A stretch of DNA of 64,000 nucleotides from Achromobacter aegrifaciens (GTDB lineage: Bacteria > Pseudomonadota > Gammaproteobacteria > Burkholderiales > Burkholderiaceae_B), in contig NZ_CADIJY010000001.1 in assembly GCF_902859735.1 (NCBI RefSeq), positions 806,001 through 870,000 of the forward strand, in the 5' to 3' direction. Below are positions 40,805-49,564 of this stretch, piece by piece. Position numbers and translations under genes: made by a program. Each line of letters begins with the position of its first letter. Within the stretch, counting starts at the first letter, position 1. The notes beneath the pieces are model-generated. The model did no database searches. It saw only the letters and a list, made by a program, of their open reading frames with translations, and was not told the origin of the DNA.

Positions 40805-40841
40805 AACTGTATAGTTATGAACGACACAACTGTACAGTTAT
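40805..40841. promoter_or_regulatory. Repeated operator-like motif between aminotransferase and MocR genes
   Basis: AACTGTATAGTTAT (40805-40818) and AACTGTACAGTTAT (40828-40841) are direct repeats with a 23-base period differing at one position. The second holds the perfect palindrome ACTGTACAGT. The spacing of about two helical turns suits a dimeric MocR-type factor. The second copy ends four bases before the regulator's start codon. Confidence 0.65.
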
Positions 40842-40845
40842 CTCC

Positions 40846-42267
40846 GTGATCGATTTCCAGCCCAACCGCGCTCGCGGCCAGGCGCCGACCCTGGTCGAGC
40901 AGCTGGTCGCCGCCATCCTGCGCGCCATCGAAGAACAGACACTGCGTCCGGGTATGTCCCTACCCTCGGTGCGGGAGTTTGCTCGCCTGTATGACGTCAG
41001 CACCTTCACGGTGGCCAGCGCCTACAGCCGGCTGGTATCGCTGGGCTGGCTGGCGGCGCGGCCGGGCGCGGGCTATCGGGTCGCGACGCCGGACGCGCCG
41101 GCGCGCCCCGCCCAGCCGCCATCCTGGGAGCCGCCGCGCCTGAACGCCGGCTGGCTGCTGTCGGATATCTTCGCGGACCATTCCATCCCCATCAAATCGG
41201 GCTGCGGCTGGCTGCCGGGCGAATGGTTGAACGAAGAGGGGCTGCACATGGCCCTGCGCCATATGGGGCGGGTGCCGGCCATGCGTATCGCGAACTACGG
41301 CCATCCCTACGGCTACGCGCCGCTGCGCGAGACCATCGCGGCCAGCCTGAGCGCGCAGGGCATGGAGGTCGAAGCCTCGCAGGTCGTGCTGACCCAGGGC
41401 GTGACGCACGGGCTGGACATGGTGATACGCACCCTGCTGCGGCCGGGCGACACGGTGGTGGTGGAACAGCCCGCCTACGCCAACCTGCTGCAGATGCTGC
41501 GTCTGGCTGGCTTGCGGGCGGTGTCCGTGCCCCGCACGCCGGACGGGCTGGACTGCGAGGCGCTGGAAGCGGTGGTGGCTCGCCACCGGCCGAGAGCGCT
41601 GGTCGTCAACACCGCCTTGCAGAACCCGTCGGGCGCCAGCATCAGCATGGCCAATGCCTTCCGCATCCTGCAGGCGGCCGAGCGGCATGGCCTGTGGGTG
41701 GTGGAAGACGATATCTCGCGCGAACTTGCGCCCGGCGTAACGCCCATGCTGGCCGCCCTGGATGGGGCGCGGCGCGTGGTTTACCTGGGCGGCTACTCCA
41801 AGGTTATCAGTCCATCGGTGCGGGTGGGCTACGTGGTGGCGCATCGCGATCTGGCGCGTGACATCGCGCGCACCAAGATGGCGGTGGGCCTGACCTCGCC
41901 GGAGATCATGGAGCGCATCGTCCACCAGGTCATCCGCGAAGGCCGCTACCGTGCCCACATCGCCCGCACCCGCGAACGGCTGGCAGAGGCCCATGCCGGC
42001 GTGGGCGAGCTGATGGCGCAGCATGGCTTCGAGATATATGGGAGGCCGCAAGGCGGCCTCTTCCTGTGGGCCAAGGTGGCCGGGCAGTGGCGCGAACGCG
42101 GCGCCAACGGACTCGCGGAACTGGCGCTGAAGGACGGGATCTGGCTGGCGCCCGGTTCCTATTTCGAGGCGGACGAGGCCGATACGCCCTGGGTGCGTTT
42201 CAACGTCGCTTACTCGGAGGCGCCAGCGCTCTGGCGCTTCATGCGAAATGCCGGGGCGGCGGCCTGA
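40846..42267 (+). CDS. MocR-family PLP-dependent GntR transcriptional regulator
   Basis: 473 residues. An N-terminal GntR winged helix (about 12-75; LVEQLVAAILRAIEEQTLRPGMSLPSVREFARLYDVSTFTVASAYSRLVSLGWL) is fused to a fold-type-I aminotransferase-like domain with NTALQNPSGASISMANAFRIL and a PLP-lysine region YLGGYSKVISPSVRVGYVV. Such proteins sense PLP adducts of amino compounds and do not transaminate productively. The start is a GTG at 40846, just after the operator repeats, implying a very short or absent leader and autoregulation. Its divergent partner is the beta-alanine aminotransferase, which it most likely controls. Confidence 0.92.
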   Translation: MIDFQPNRARGQAPTLVEQLVAAILRAIEEQTLRPGMSLPSVREFARLYDVSTFTVASAYSRLVSLGWLAARPGAGYRVATPDAPARPAQPPSWEPPRLNAGWLLSDIFADHSIPIKSGCGWLPGEWLNEEGLHMALRHMGRVPAMRIANYGHPYGYAPLRETIAASLSAQGMEVEASQVVLTQGVTHGLDMVIRTLLRPGDTVVVEQPAYANLLQMLRLAGLRAVSVPRTPDGLDCEALEAVVARHRPRALVVNTALQNPSGASISMANAFRILQAAERHGLWVVEDDISRELAPGVTPMLAALDGARRVVYLGGYSKVISPSVRVGYVVAHRDLARDIARTKMAVGLTSPEIMERIVHQVIREGRYRAHIARTRERLAEAHAGVGELMAQHGFEIYGRPQGGLFLWAKVAGQWRERGANGLAELALKDGIWLAPGSYFEADEADTPWVRFNVAYSEAPALWRFMRNAGAAA

Positions 42268-42268
42268 G

Positions 42269-42754
42269 TCACTGGCGCTCGTAAGTCACGAAATCGTATT
42301 CGTAGCCGTTTTCGGCCGGCTGCGCTTCGCGCGCCGTTTCCTTCCATTGGAAGGCGGGCAGCAGGGGGAAGAAGGCGTCGCCTTCAACCTCGGCGCGGAC
42401 TTCAGTGGCCTGCACGCGCTGGGCCAGCGGCAGGGCTTGCGCGTAGATCTGCGCGCCGCCGATCACATAGGCCGCATCGATGTCGCCGCAGGCCTGGATC
42501 GCTGCTTCGAGCGACGGCACCACGATGGCGCCCGCAGCGCTGAAATCGGGGTTGCGGCTGATCACGATGTTGCTGCGGCCGGGCAACGGCCGACCCAGCG
42601 AGTCCCAGGTCTTGCGGCCCATGATGATGGGGTGGCCCAGGGTGCTGCGCTTGAAATGCGCCAGATCGCCCGGCAGTTTCCAGGGCAGGGCATTGTCGCG
42701 TCCGATGGCGCGATTGGTGGAGTAGGCGACGATGAGGGTAAGGCTGGCGGGCAT
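42269..42754 (-). CDS. folA: Dihydrofolate reductase
   Basis: NADPH-dependent reduction of dihydrofolate to tetrahydrofolate; the trimethoprim target. 161 residues, the usual chromosomal length. Motifs: LIVAYSTNRAIGRDNALPWKLPGDLAHFK (N-terminal strand, Met20-type loop and the catalytic acid in LPGDL), PIIMGRKTWDSLGRPLPGRSNIVISR, and YVIGGAQIYAQALP. It ends one base from the MocR stop (convergent). thyA, its usual metabolic partner, lies 2.5 kb upstream, with a signalling gene in between. Confidence 0.97.
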   Translation of the reverse strand: MPASLTLIVAYSTNRAIGRDNALPWKLPGDLAHFKRSTLGHPIIMGRKTWDSLGRPLPGRSNIVISRNPDFSAAGAIVVPSLEAAIQACGDIDAAYVIGGAQIYAQALPLAQRVQATEVRAEVEGDAFFPLLPAFQWKETAREAQPAENGYEYDFVTYERQ

Positions 42755-42838
42755 GCGGGGTCGGGACGGTAGGGGTTCGGCCGGTTGGCTACGGCAAGCG
42801 TAGCAAATTTGCGCGGCGGCTTGCGCCGCGCGGGCCGC

Positions 42839-44902
42839 TCAGTCGACCGCGTGTTCCAGGAATTCGGTGGCGGGCATGGGTTTGCCCAGCAGGAAGCCCT
42901 GCAGCGAATCGCAGCCCAGGCCCGTCAGGAACTTCTGTTGCGCCGGCGTTTCCACGCCCTCGGCGACGATGCGCAGGTTGAGTTGCTGCGCCAGCGCGAC
43001 GATGGCCGAGACGATGGCGGCGTCCTCGTTGTCGTTTTCCAGCTGGTTGACGAAGCCGCGGTCGATCTTCAGCTCGGTGGCCGGGAGCCGCTTCAGATAG
43101 AGCAGGCTGGAATAGCCGGTGCCGAAGTCGTCGATCGAAATCGTCACGCCCAGGTTCGACAGGCGCTTGAGCACCGCCAGGCTGGCCTCGGCGTCGCGCA
43201 TGGCGGTGGACTCGGTCACTTCCAGGGTCAGGCAGGCCGGCGGCACGCCATGGCGGTCCAGGGCCGAGCGTACCGTTTCCACCAGGCTGGCGTGGGCGAA
43301 CTGCAGGGCCGAGATATTGACGGCGACGGTCCAGTGGCCCTGGCCGGCGTTGATCCATTCCCGCATCTGGCGGCAGGCCTCGTTGATCACCCATTCGCCG
43401 ATGGACAGGATCAGGCCGGTCTTTTCCGCCGTGGGGATGAACTGGTCCGGGCCCACCAGGCCGCGGGTCGGGTGGTTCCAGCGCAGCAGCGCCTCGGCGC
43501 CGATGATGGGGCCGGCGGGCGCTTCGTACTTGGGTTGGTAGTGCAGGACGAGCTGGTTGCGCTCCTGCGCCAGGCGCAGGTCGTGCAGCAGTTCGATCTG
43601 CTCATGCGCGTCCGCATTCATGGACGGTTCGAAGAAGCTGTAGCCAGTGCCGCCCAGGCGCTTGGCGTGGTACATCGCCGCATCGGCGTTGGTCAGCAGG
43701 GCGTGGGTGTCCTGGCCGTCGTTGGGATAGATGGCGATGCCCACGCTCGAGGTCACCATCACCTCATGCCCGTAGACAGTGACGGGTCGCGCGATGGCGT
43801 CGATGAGGCGGTCGGCGACGTTGGCTGCGTCGGTGGGTTCGATCACTTCGCTCAGCACGATGAACTCGTCGCCGCCCAGGCGCGCCACGGTGTCCTGCGT
43901 GCGCAGGGCCTGGCGGATGCGCTGCGCCAGGTCGATCAGCAAAGCGTCGCCGGTGTGGTGTCCGTAGGCGTCATTGACCGCCTTGAAGCCGTCCAGGTCG
44001 AAGAACAGGACTGCGAAGTAGCCCTTGCGGCGGCTGGCGCTTTCGATCGCCTGCTCCAGCCGGTCTTCCAGCAGAATGCGGTTGGGCAGCTTGGTCAGCG
44101 TGTCGTGCAGCGCCAGTTGCACCAGTTCTTCGTTGGCCTCGGCCAACGAAGAAGCCAGGGCCGAGGTGCGCGCCTCCAGCCGGTTGTCCAGCACCGCGAC
44201 CAGCAGGGCGATGGCCAGCACGCTCAGGGTCACCGCGGTCACGGCGATGGCCAGCCAGCCGGCCGAAATGCCGCTGTTGGCCGCCATGCAGATACTGCCC
44301 GCGGGGAATCCGGCGGCGGCCATGCCGGTGTAGTGCATGCCGACGATGGCGATGCCCATGATCACTGCCGCCAGCGGCCGCGACCAGACCACGCGGGGGC
44401 CGCCGTGGCGCAGCCGGTAGGTGATCCACAGCGCCGCGCCGGAGGCGGCCACGGCAATCACGATGGACAGCGCGAACCATTTGGCGTCATAGACGATGCC
44501 GGGTTCCATGAGCATGGCGGCCATGCCGAGGTAGTGCATCGCCGCGATGCCGGCTCCCATGAGCAGGGCGCCGATCATCAGCCGTCGCCGCGGCAGCTCA
44601 TCCTTGCTTACGGTCCATAGCGCGAAGGCGGAGCAGCCGATGGCAATGACCAGCGACAGGACGGTCAGGGGCAGGTCGTAACCCATGGCAATGGGCAGGC
44701 TGAAGGCCAGCATGCCCACGAAGTGCATGGACCAGATGCCCACGCCCATCGCGAACGCGCCGCCCGCCAACCAGTAGCGCGCGCTGGGCAACCCGTGCGA
44801 GGCCCTGACGCGGTTGGCCATGCCCAACGCCGTGTACGACGCCAGGATGGCGACTCCTAGAGATACGAGGACGAGCGAAGGGTTATAAGTTCCGACGAGC
44901 AT
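42839..44902 (-). CDS. MHYT-GGDEF-EAL cyclic di-GMP signalling protein
   Basis: 687 residues. The N-terminal MHYT sensor (about 10-210) has seven spans with three repeats of the Met-His-x-x motif (IWSMHFVGM, AAMHYLGM, GMHYTGM), proposed to bind copper and sense oxygen, CO or NO. Then a GGDEF domain with intact RLGGDEF (343-347) and DLDGFKAVNDAYGHHTGD, and an EAL domain with intact GAEALLRW (Glu470) and the loop IDDFGTGYSSLLYLKRLP. Both catalytic domains look intact, so it may make or degrade c-di-GMP. It lies between folA and thyA in the same direction, with 359 bases of upstream sequence that suggest its own promoter. Confidence 0.92.
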   Translation of the reverse strand: MLVGTYNPSLVLVSLGVAILASYTALGMANRVRASHGLPSARYWLAGGAFAMGVGIWSMHFVGMLAFSLPIAMGYDLPLTVLSLVIAIGCSAFALWTVSKDELPRRRLMIGALLMGAGIAAMHYLGMAAMLMEPGIVYDAKWFALSIVIAVAASGAALWITYRLRHGGPRVVWSRPLAAVIMGIAIVGMHYTGMAAAGFPAGSICMAANSGISAGWLAIAVTAVTLSVLAIALLVAVLDNRLEARTSALASSLAEANEELVQLALHDTLTKLPNRILLEDRLEQAIESASRRKGYFAVLFFDLDGFKAVNDAYGHHTGDALLIDLAQRIRQALRTQDTVARLGGDEFIVLSEVIEPTDAANVADRLIDAIARPVTVYGHEVMVTSSVGIAIYPNDGQDTHALLTNADAAMYHAKRLGGTGYSFFEPSMNADAHEQIELLHDLRLAQERNQLVLHYQPKYEAPAGPIIGAEALLRWNHPTRGLVGPDQFIPTAEKTGLILSIGEWVINEACRQMREWINAGQGHWTVAVNISALQFAHASLVETVRSALDRHGVPPACLTLEVTESTAMRDAEASLAVLKRLSNLGVTISIDDFGTGYSSLLYLKRLPATELKIDRGFVNQLENDNEDAAIVSAIVALAQQLNLRIVAEGVETPAQQKFLTGLGCDSLQGFLLGKPMPATEFLEHAVD

Positions 44903-45261
44903 TTGTAGGGTCCTGTCCTTGGCGCATGCTGCCGCCGCGCGGGCTTCATATCAATTCAATTGGTAGTCTATGGTTGCAAGTCGGTCGCAAGACAGAATTC
45001 GGCGGTCGACGCTGGTGATACACGTGCTCTCTTTTTGGGAAGGGGAGTGCGGCTGAGCAACGCCTGCGGACGGCGCTGCCGGGCGGACTGCCCGGGTCGC
45101 GGCGAGCGACAGGCACGGCGCGGCAGGTGCCGGTCGGAAGCAATGGCGCGCGGGCATTTCTGGACGCGCGTCCATGGCTAAGGGATGGGTTATACCGAAA
45201 ACACGCTTCCAGATGCTCACCAATCTTCACCTGCGGCCATGAGCACGCAGGCTGCCACGGT
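44903..45261. other. Intergenic region upstream of the MHYT-GGDEF-EAL gene
   Basis: 359 bases between thyA and the signalling gene, both on the minus strand. The part near 44945-45010 is AT-richer and probably holds the promoter of the signalling gene. I find no convincing -35/-10 pair, RNA gene or small coding frame; the open frames seen here have no recognisable features. Confidence 0.4.
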
Positions 45262-46233
45262 CTATACGGCCATGGCGGCGGTGAGGGGGGCGTGGTGGGT
45301 GTAGCCCGACAATGAAAAGTCGCTGGGTTCCACCTTCTCCAGCCATTCGGGCTCATAGCGTCCGGTGACCGCGAAATCGGGAATGCGGTCCGACAGCACC
45401 AGCGTGGGCGCTTCGTAGGGCTCGCGCGTGAGTTGCTCACGCAGCATCGGCAGGTGGTTTTCGTAAATGTGCGCGTCGCCGATGAAATAGGTGAACCAGC
45501 GCGGCGTGTAGCCAGTCAGTCGGCCGACCAGATGCAGCAGGGCCGCACCTTCGGTGAGATTGAATGGCGTGCCCAAACCGACGTCGTTGGAACGGATGTA
45601 CAGGCACAGCGATATCTCGCGGGTCGTCGCGTTCGGCAGGAATTGGTAGAGCAGGTGACACGGGGGCAGCGCCATTTCCTCGATCTGCGCCCAGTTCCAG
45701 CCATGGAACAGGATGCGGCGGTCGCCGGGCCGCTCATGGATGGTGTCCAGGCATTGCCGCAGCTGGTCCACCGCCTTGTAGAGCAGCACCTTGGGCACGC
45801 CGCCTTCCTCCAGATCGGAGACCTTGGCGTAGCCGCGCGACAGGGCGTCGGCGATCTGCGCCGAGCGGCTGGCGTCCAGCATCTTGTAGGCCGGCCACTG
45901 GCGCCATTGCACGCCGTAGACCGGGCCCAGGTCGTCGGGTCCTTCACGGTACGGGTTGGCCAGCCACTGGCTGTTCTCGTTGGCATTCTGGTCCCAGACC
46001 TTGCAGCCAAGCTCGCGGAATTCCGCTGCGCTGCGCGAGGCGCGCAGAAAACCCACCATTTCGCCGATGGCGGACTTGAAGGCCAGCTTCTTCGTGGTCA
46101 CTGCGGGGAACCCTTTTTGCAGGTCGAAGCGCAGCGATGCGCCCGGCATGCTCAGGGTGCGTATGCCCGTGCGGTTCTCCTGCCACGCGCCGGTGTCCAG
46201 GATGGATTGAACGAGGTCCAGGTATTGTTTCAT
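45262..46233 (-). CDS. thyA: Thymidylate synthase
   Basis: Methylates dUMP to dTMP using methylenetetrahydrofolate. 323 residues, longer than E. coli ThyA (264); the extra length includes an insertion in the small domain ([45 protein letters not shown]), as in other long bacterial forms. The nucleophile is Cys192 in [35 protein letters not shown] and [10 protein letters not shown] are diagnostic, and the C terminus (LTAAMAV) matches the family's essential tail. It works with folA and, through dUTP, with dcd in the same window. Confidence 0.96.
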   Translation of the reverse strand: MKQYLDLVQSILDTGAWQENRTGIRTLSMPGASLRFDLQKGFPAVTTKKLAFKSAIGEMVGFLRASRSAAEFRELGCKVWDQNANENSQWLANPYREGPDDLGPVYGVQWRQWPAYKMLDASRSAQIADALSRGYAKVSDLEEGGVPKVLLYKAVDQLRQCLDTIHERPGDRRILFHGWNWAQIEEMALPPCHLLYQFLPNATTREISLCLYIRSNDVGLGTPFNLTEGAALLHLVGRLTGYTPRWFTYFIGDAHIYENHLPMLREQLTREPYEAPTLVLSDRIPDFAVTGRYEPEWLEKVEPSDFSLSGYTHHAPLTAAMAV

Positions 46234-46273
46234 GGCGGTCCTTGCGCACGCTCGCCCGGCGGGTGACGCAGAC

Positions 46274-46300
46274 AGCCGCCGCGAACGGATCGCGGCGGCT
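46274..46300. terminator. Strong hairpin between osmC-like gene and thyA
   Basis: AGCCGCCGCGA and TCGCGGCGGCT with a five-base loop. It lies just past the osmC-like stop and upstream of thyA. There is no proper T-tract on the minus strand, so termination is only probable. Confidence 0.5.
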
Positions 46301-46343
46301 CTTATAAGTTAGGAATAGATGAATTACACCACGCGGGCGCGGT

Positions 46344-46787
46344 TCAGGCGGCGGCCGGCGTTTCCTGCGTGTCGACGATCTCGACCGAGAAGGTCAGCGC
46401 CGCAGTCTTCTCCAGCATGGCCGAGGCCGAGCAGTATTTTTCGTGCGACAGCTGCACCGCGCGCTCGACCGCGGCGCGCGGCAGGTTGTGGCCGGTAACG
46501 GTGAAGGCGAAATGGATGCGGGTGAAGACCTTGGGGTCGGTATCGGCGCGGTCGGCCTGGAGCTTGACGCTGCAGCCGCTGACGGCATGGCGCCCGCGCT
46601 TGAGGATCAGCACCACGTCATAGGCGGTGCAGCCGCCGGTGCCGGCCAGCAGCATTTCCATGGGACGGGGGGCCAGATTGTGCCCGCCGCCGTCCACGGC
46701 GCCGTCCATCACGGCCACGTGGCCGCTGCCGGTGCTGGCGGTGAAGAGCATGCCGTTCGGGCCGCCCCAGTCGATCGTGCATTCCAT
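46344..46787 (-). CDS. OsmC/Ohr family protein
   Basis: 147 residues from the ATG at 46787 (MECTIDWGGPNGMLF). OsmC-family thiol peroxidases reduce organic hydroperoxides with a Cys pair. Here the two cysteines lie in AGTGGCTAYDVV and SHEKYCSASAML, the expected positions. The arrangement RPMEMLLAGTGGCTAYD resembles the YhfA subgroup more than Ohr. Its substrate is unknown. Divergent from coq7, with about 125 bases between starts. Confidence 0.88.
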   Translation of the reverse strand: MECTIDWGGPNGMLFTASTGSGHVAVMDGAVDGGGHNLAPRPMEMLLAGTGGCTAYDVVLILKRGRHAVSGCSVKLQADRADTDPKVFTRIHFAFTVTGHNLPRAAVERAVQLSHEKYCSASAMLEKTAALTFSVEIVDTQETPAAA

Positions 46788-46911
46788 ATTGTCGTGTCCT
46801 TGAGCTTGAGCGCTGTCAATGGCTGATGATACCTGTTGCGTACAATTCCGGGCATGAGAGCCCCGCCCCGCATCAGGGGTGTGTGCGCCAGCCTTGCCGA
46901 GGAGTTGCCCT

Positions 46912-47589
46912 ATGTCCACCGCTCTGTCACGCCCCAGCCCCGTTTCCTTCCTGCGCCGCATCAGCCCCGTGGATGCCCTGCTGGCCGAGGCCGACCGCGC
47001 GTTGCGGGTGCTGTCCGGCAGCGCCACTGCTGGCCGTCCGTATCCGGCCACCGCCGATGAGGCGCCGCAAGCCCTGTCGGCCCAGGAAAAGCGCCACGCG
47101 GCCGGCTTGATGCGGGTGAATCATGTCGGCGAGGTCTGCGCCCAGGCGCTGTACCGGGGCCAGGCTTCGGTATGCCGCGAACCCGCGCCGCGGGCATTGC
47201 TGCTGAACGCGGCTTCCGAGGAAGTGGATCATCTGGCCTGGTGCAATCAAAGGCTGACGGAACTGGGCAGCCGCCCCAGCCTGCTGAATCCGGTTTGGTA
47301 CGCGGGTTCGTTTGCGCTCGGCGTGCTGGCCAGCTACGCCGGCGTGCCGCGCAATCTGGGTTTCATGGCGGAAACCGAAAAACAGGTGGAAGCGCATCTG
47401 GAAGAACATCTGCGCACCTTGCCGGTGCAAGACGAGCGGTCGCGCCAGATCGTGCAGAAGATGAAAGAGGACGAGGCGCAGCATCGCGCCAGCGCGGAAG
47501 CGGCGGGTGGAGTGCCCTTGCCGGCGCCAGTGAAGGCCGCGATGCGGGCGATGTCCAAGGTCATGACGACTACCGCTTACTGGGTCTGA
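46912..47589 (+). CDS. coq7: Demethoxyubiquinone hydroxylase Coq7
   Basis: Di-iron monooxygenase for the last hydroxylation in ubiquinone synthesis, peripheral on the inner membrane. 225 residues from the ATG at 46912, preceded by GAGGAG. The ferritin-like ligand motifs are clear: [33 protein letters not shown] (ExxH), [18 protein letters not shown], and MKEDEAQH (ExxxH). The C terminus [12 protein letters not shown] is the family end. After its stop, more than 700 bases have no conventional gene. Confidence 0.95.
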   Translation: MSTALSRPSPVSFLRRISPVDALLAEADRALRVLSGSATAGRPYPATADEAPQALSAQEKRHAAGLMRVNHVGEVCAQALYRGQASVCREPAPRALLLNAASEEVDHLAWCNQRLTELGSRPSLLNPVWYAGSFALGVLASYAGVPRNLGFMAETEKQVEAHLEEHLRTLPVQDERSRQIVQKMKEDEAQHRASAEAAGGVPLPAPVKAAMRAMSKVMTTTAYWV

Positions 47590-47843
47590 AGCAGTTGGAA
47601 AGCGAAATGTTGCAATGCGCAAAAATAGCTGCAACTTGGTGCCGCGCGCACCGTTCTGGTGCGAAATCCAGAGCGGGATAACCCGATGATGGCTAGGGTA
47701 AGCCCCGGGTGGGTTTACCCATCCGGCAAAAACCCTGTTTTTGGAACAGGCATTGATTGGCGCGGGTTTCCAGAGGGATGTCTGGGGTGTTGCGGCAAAT
47801 TTGCAACGCAAAAAATCTCTTGTGCGGCAGACTAAAAAAATTC

Positions 47844-47872
47844 TTGCATCGCACAAAAAACCTCGGTACTAT
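47844..47872 (+). promoter_or_regulatory. Consensus-like promoter of the candidate small RNA
   Basis: TTGCAT (47844-47849), a 17-base spacer with an A-tract, and TACTAT (47867-47872), in an AT-rich stretch that is unusual for this window. It predicts transcription starting at about 47879. Confidence 0.7.
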
Positions 47873-47878
47873 TCATTC

Positions 47879-48025
47879 ATCGGATGTTGAAACGCAGTCG
47901 GCGCGGTGCAAAACCCCGAAAGCGTAGCGAGCAGAAGGCCAGCTCCCAACATGCCACGGTTGTCTCCTCCACCCTCCTCCTTTGGTGGATTTAGCCCGAG
48001 ATCTCACGATCTCGGGCTTTTTTTT
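47879..48025 (+). ncRNA. Candidate small RNA with anti-Shine-Dalgarno (CUCCUCC) loops
   Basis: A self-contained transcription unit of about 147 nt: promoter at 47844-47872 and a perfect 10-bp terminator stem GCCCGAGATC/GATCTCGGGC (47994-48003, 48008-48017), TCAC loop, then eight T. Inside, CCACC/GGTGG (47969-47973, 47984-47988) presents CTCCTCC in a 10-base loop. A second TCTCCTCC lies just before it at 47963-47970. Such C/U-rich loops can pair with ribosome sites (GGAGG) of target messages. The same architecture is known for alphaproteobacterial CcsR/cuckoo RNAs. A 36-codon reading frame overlaps it (separate entry). Expression is not shown. Confidence 0.6.
47884..47994 (+). CDS. Possible leaderless 36-residue basic peptide inside the candidate small RNA
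   Basis: An ATG lies about five bases after the predicted transcription start and reads through to a TAG that touches the terminator stem. The first 18 residues (MLKRSRRGAKPRKRSEQK) hold nine Lys/Arg, while the C-terminal part (VVSSTLLLWWI) is hydrophobic. There is no ribosome site, so translation would be leaderless. The CTCCTCC motifs fall within its last codons. A frame this short can arise by chance, and the nearly exact fit between start site, frame and terminator is the only argument for it. It would make the RNA dual-function. Confidence 0.3.
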   Translation: MLKRSRRGAKPRKRSEQKASSQHATVVSSTLLLWWI

Positions 48026-48354
48026 CGATGTTTTAAGTGTGTCCCCATTTAACTGGAACAGAGCATCGACCGTAGCCCTTCATGGCACTTATGCCAGGGG
48101 GCGCTCTGCGCGTTTTCCCTTGGATATTTCGCGTGCGCCAGGGCGGAAAGTTCTACAATCGTTCCATGAAATCCCTATTTCCGCGCCTGCGCGGTTTCGC
48201 CTTGGCGACCGAGCCAAACGGCAGCGCCGGCATGGCGCAATGCGTTACGTTCTGTGCCGGTGAATTGCACTTCCTTATTCCTCCCATATATGGGCGTTAC
48301 ACCTGCCTCCGATAATGGCGGGCCTGTCTCGATAGACCAACCAGAGGTGACTCG

Positions 48355-49461
48355 GTGACCTGGCTGTACATTTGCGTGGTCGCATTCATGGTGGGGGGAC
48401 TCATCGTGGCGTCGGAGCGCTGGCATGGCGCCTTCACCGGCGACAGCGACCTCAACAAGCCCCAAGCCAACCATTCCCGCGCCACGCCCCGCGTCGGCGG
48501 GCTGGCGGTGCTCGCGGGCACGCTGGCGGGCCTGCTGGTTCTTGGACCCAGCAACATGACGCTGACCTGGCTGTGGCCCGCGCTATTCGTCGCGGCGCTG
48601 CCCGTGTTCGTGGCCGGCCTGCTGGAAGACATCACCAAGGACATCGGCGCCAGCAAGCGCCTGCTGGCGGCCTTCTTGTCGGCCGCGATCGCCTGGTGGC
48701 TGCTGGGCGGCGTCAGCCGCGTGGGCATGGCGCCGGTGGATTACGTGCTTTCCTTCTGGCCGGTGTCGCTGCTGTTCACCATGTTCGCGGTGGGCGGCTG
48801 TACGCACGCGCTGAATATCGTTGACGGCATGAACGGCCTGGCCGGCATGGTGGCCACGTTGATGGCCGTCTCGATCAGCCTGGTGGCGCTGCAAGTGGGC
48901 GACGTGCCGATTTTCCTGGTGGCGGCGGCGCTGGCCTCGGCCACGCTGGGCTTCCTGGTCTGGAACTTCCCGTTCGGGCGCGTGTTCCTGGGCGATGGCG
49001 GCGCGTACTTCCTGGGCTTCATGCTGGCCGAGTTGGCCGTGCTGCTGGTGGTGCGCAATCCTTCGGTGTCGCCGTTCTACGCGCTGGCGGTGTTGTTCTA
49101 TCCTGTCTTCGAAACCGGTTTTTCGATCTGGCGCCGCCGCTTCAAGCGCGGCGTGCCGGTGGACCAGCCGGATGCGCTGCACCTGCACCAGCTGGTGTTC
49201 CGCCGTCTGGTGCGTGTCACGTTCAGCCGCGGCCGGCGGCATGCGGTGCCGGCGCTGTGCAATGCGCTGGCCTCGCCTTACATGTGGGTGCTGGCCCTGA
49301 TCGGCCTGGTGCCCGCGACCATCTGGTGGGACAACGCCTGGGCGCTGTGCGCCAGCCTGGTGGTGTTCGCCGCCGTCTATATCTGGCTGTATTCGCGGCT
49401 TGTGTCCTGGCGTCGTCCGGGCTGGCTGCTGCTGCCATCCGTTTTACGGACTTCCGATTAG
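48355..49461 (+). CDS. WecA/WbpL-type polyprenyl-phosphate sugar-1-phosphate transferase
   Basis: Starts glycan synthesis by moving a HexNAc-1-phosphate from its UDP-sugar to undecaprenyl phosphate. 368 residues, about ten membrane spans. Family motifs: NHSRATPRVGGLAV near the N terminus, the Asp-rich GLLEDITKD, ALNIVDGMNGLAG, VFLGDGGAYFLGF and the C-terminal cytoplasmic HLHQLVFRR (the WecA-type His motif). The start is the GTG at 48355 after AGAGGTGA. MraY is excluded by the His motif and position. It is the first gene of the polysaccharide island. Sugar specificity cannot be read. Confidence 0.88.
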   Translation: MTWLYICVVAFMVGGLIVASERWHGAFTGDSDLNKPQANHSRATPRVGGLAVLAGTLAGLLVLGPSNMTLTWLWPALFVAALPVFVAGLLEDITKDIGASKRLLAAFLSAAIAWWLLGGVSRVGMAPVDYVLSFWPVSLLFTMFAVGGCTHALNIVDGMNGLAGMVATLMAVSISLVALQVGDVPIFLVAAALASATLGFLVWNFPFGRVFLGDGGAYFLGFMLAELAVLLVVRNPSVSPFYALAVLFYPVFETGFSIWRRRFKRGVPVDQPDALHLHQLVFRRLVRVTFSRGRRHAVPALCNALASPYMWVLALIGLVPATIWWDNAWALCASLVVFAAVYIWLYSRLVSWRRPGWLLLPSVLRTSD

Positions 49462-49564
49462 TTTTTTGGGACCCCTGGCAAATGCTGCCGTGGGGCTCGG
49501 TTATCTATCCTGTTACCCGACCATATTTGAAATGCCGTAAACGTTCTGCGGCGAAGGGAGAGTT

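Noticed and set aside
44946-45440. 164-codon minus-strand frame overlapping the 3' end of thyA
   Set aside because: Overlaps a certain gene in another frame and has no recognisable sequence.
48166-48315. 49-codon plus-strand frame just before the WecA/WbpL-type gene
   Set aside because: No ribosome site, mixed composition without recognisable features; could not be supported as a gene.
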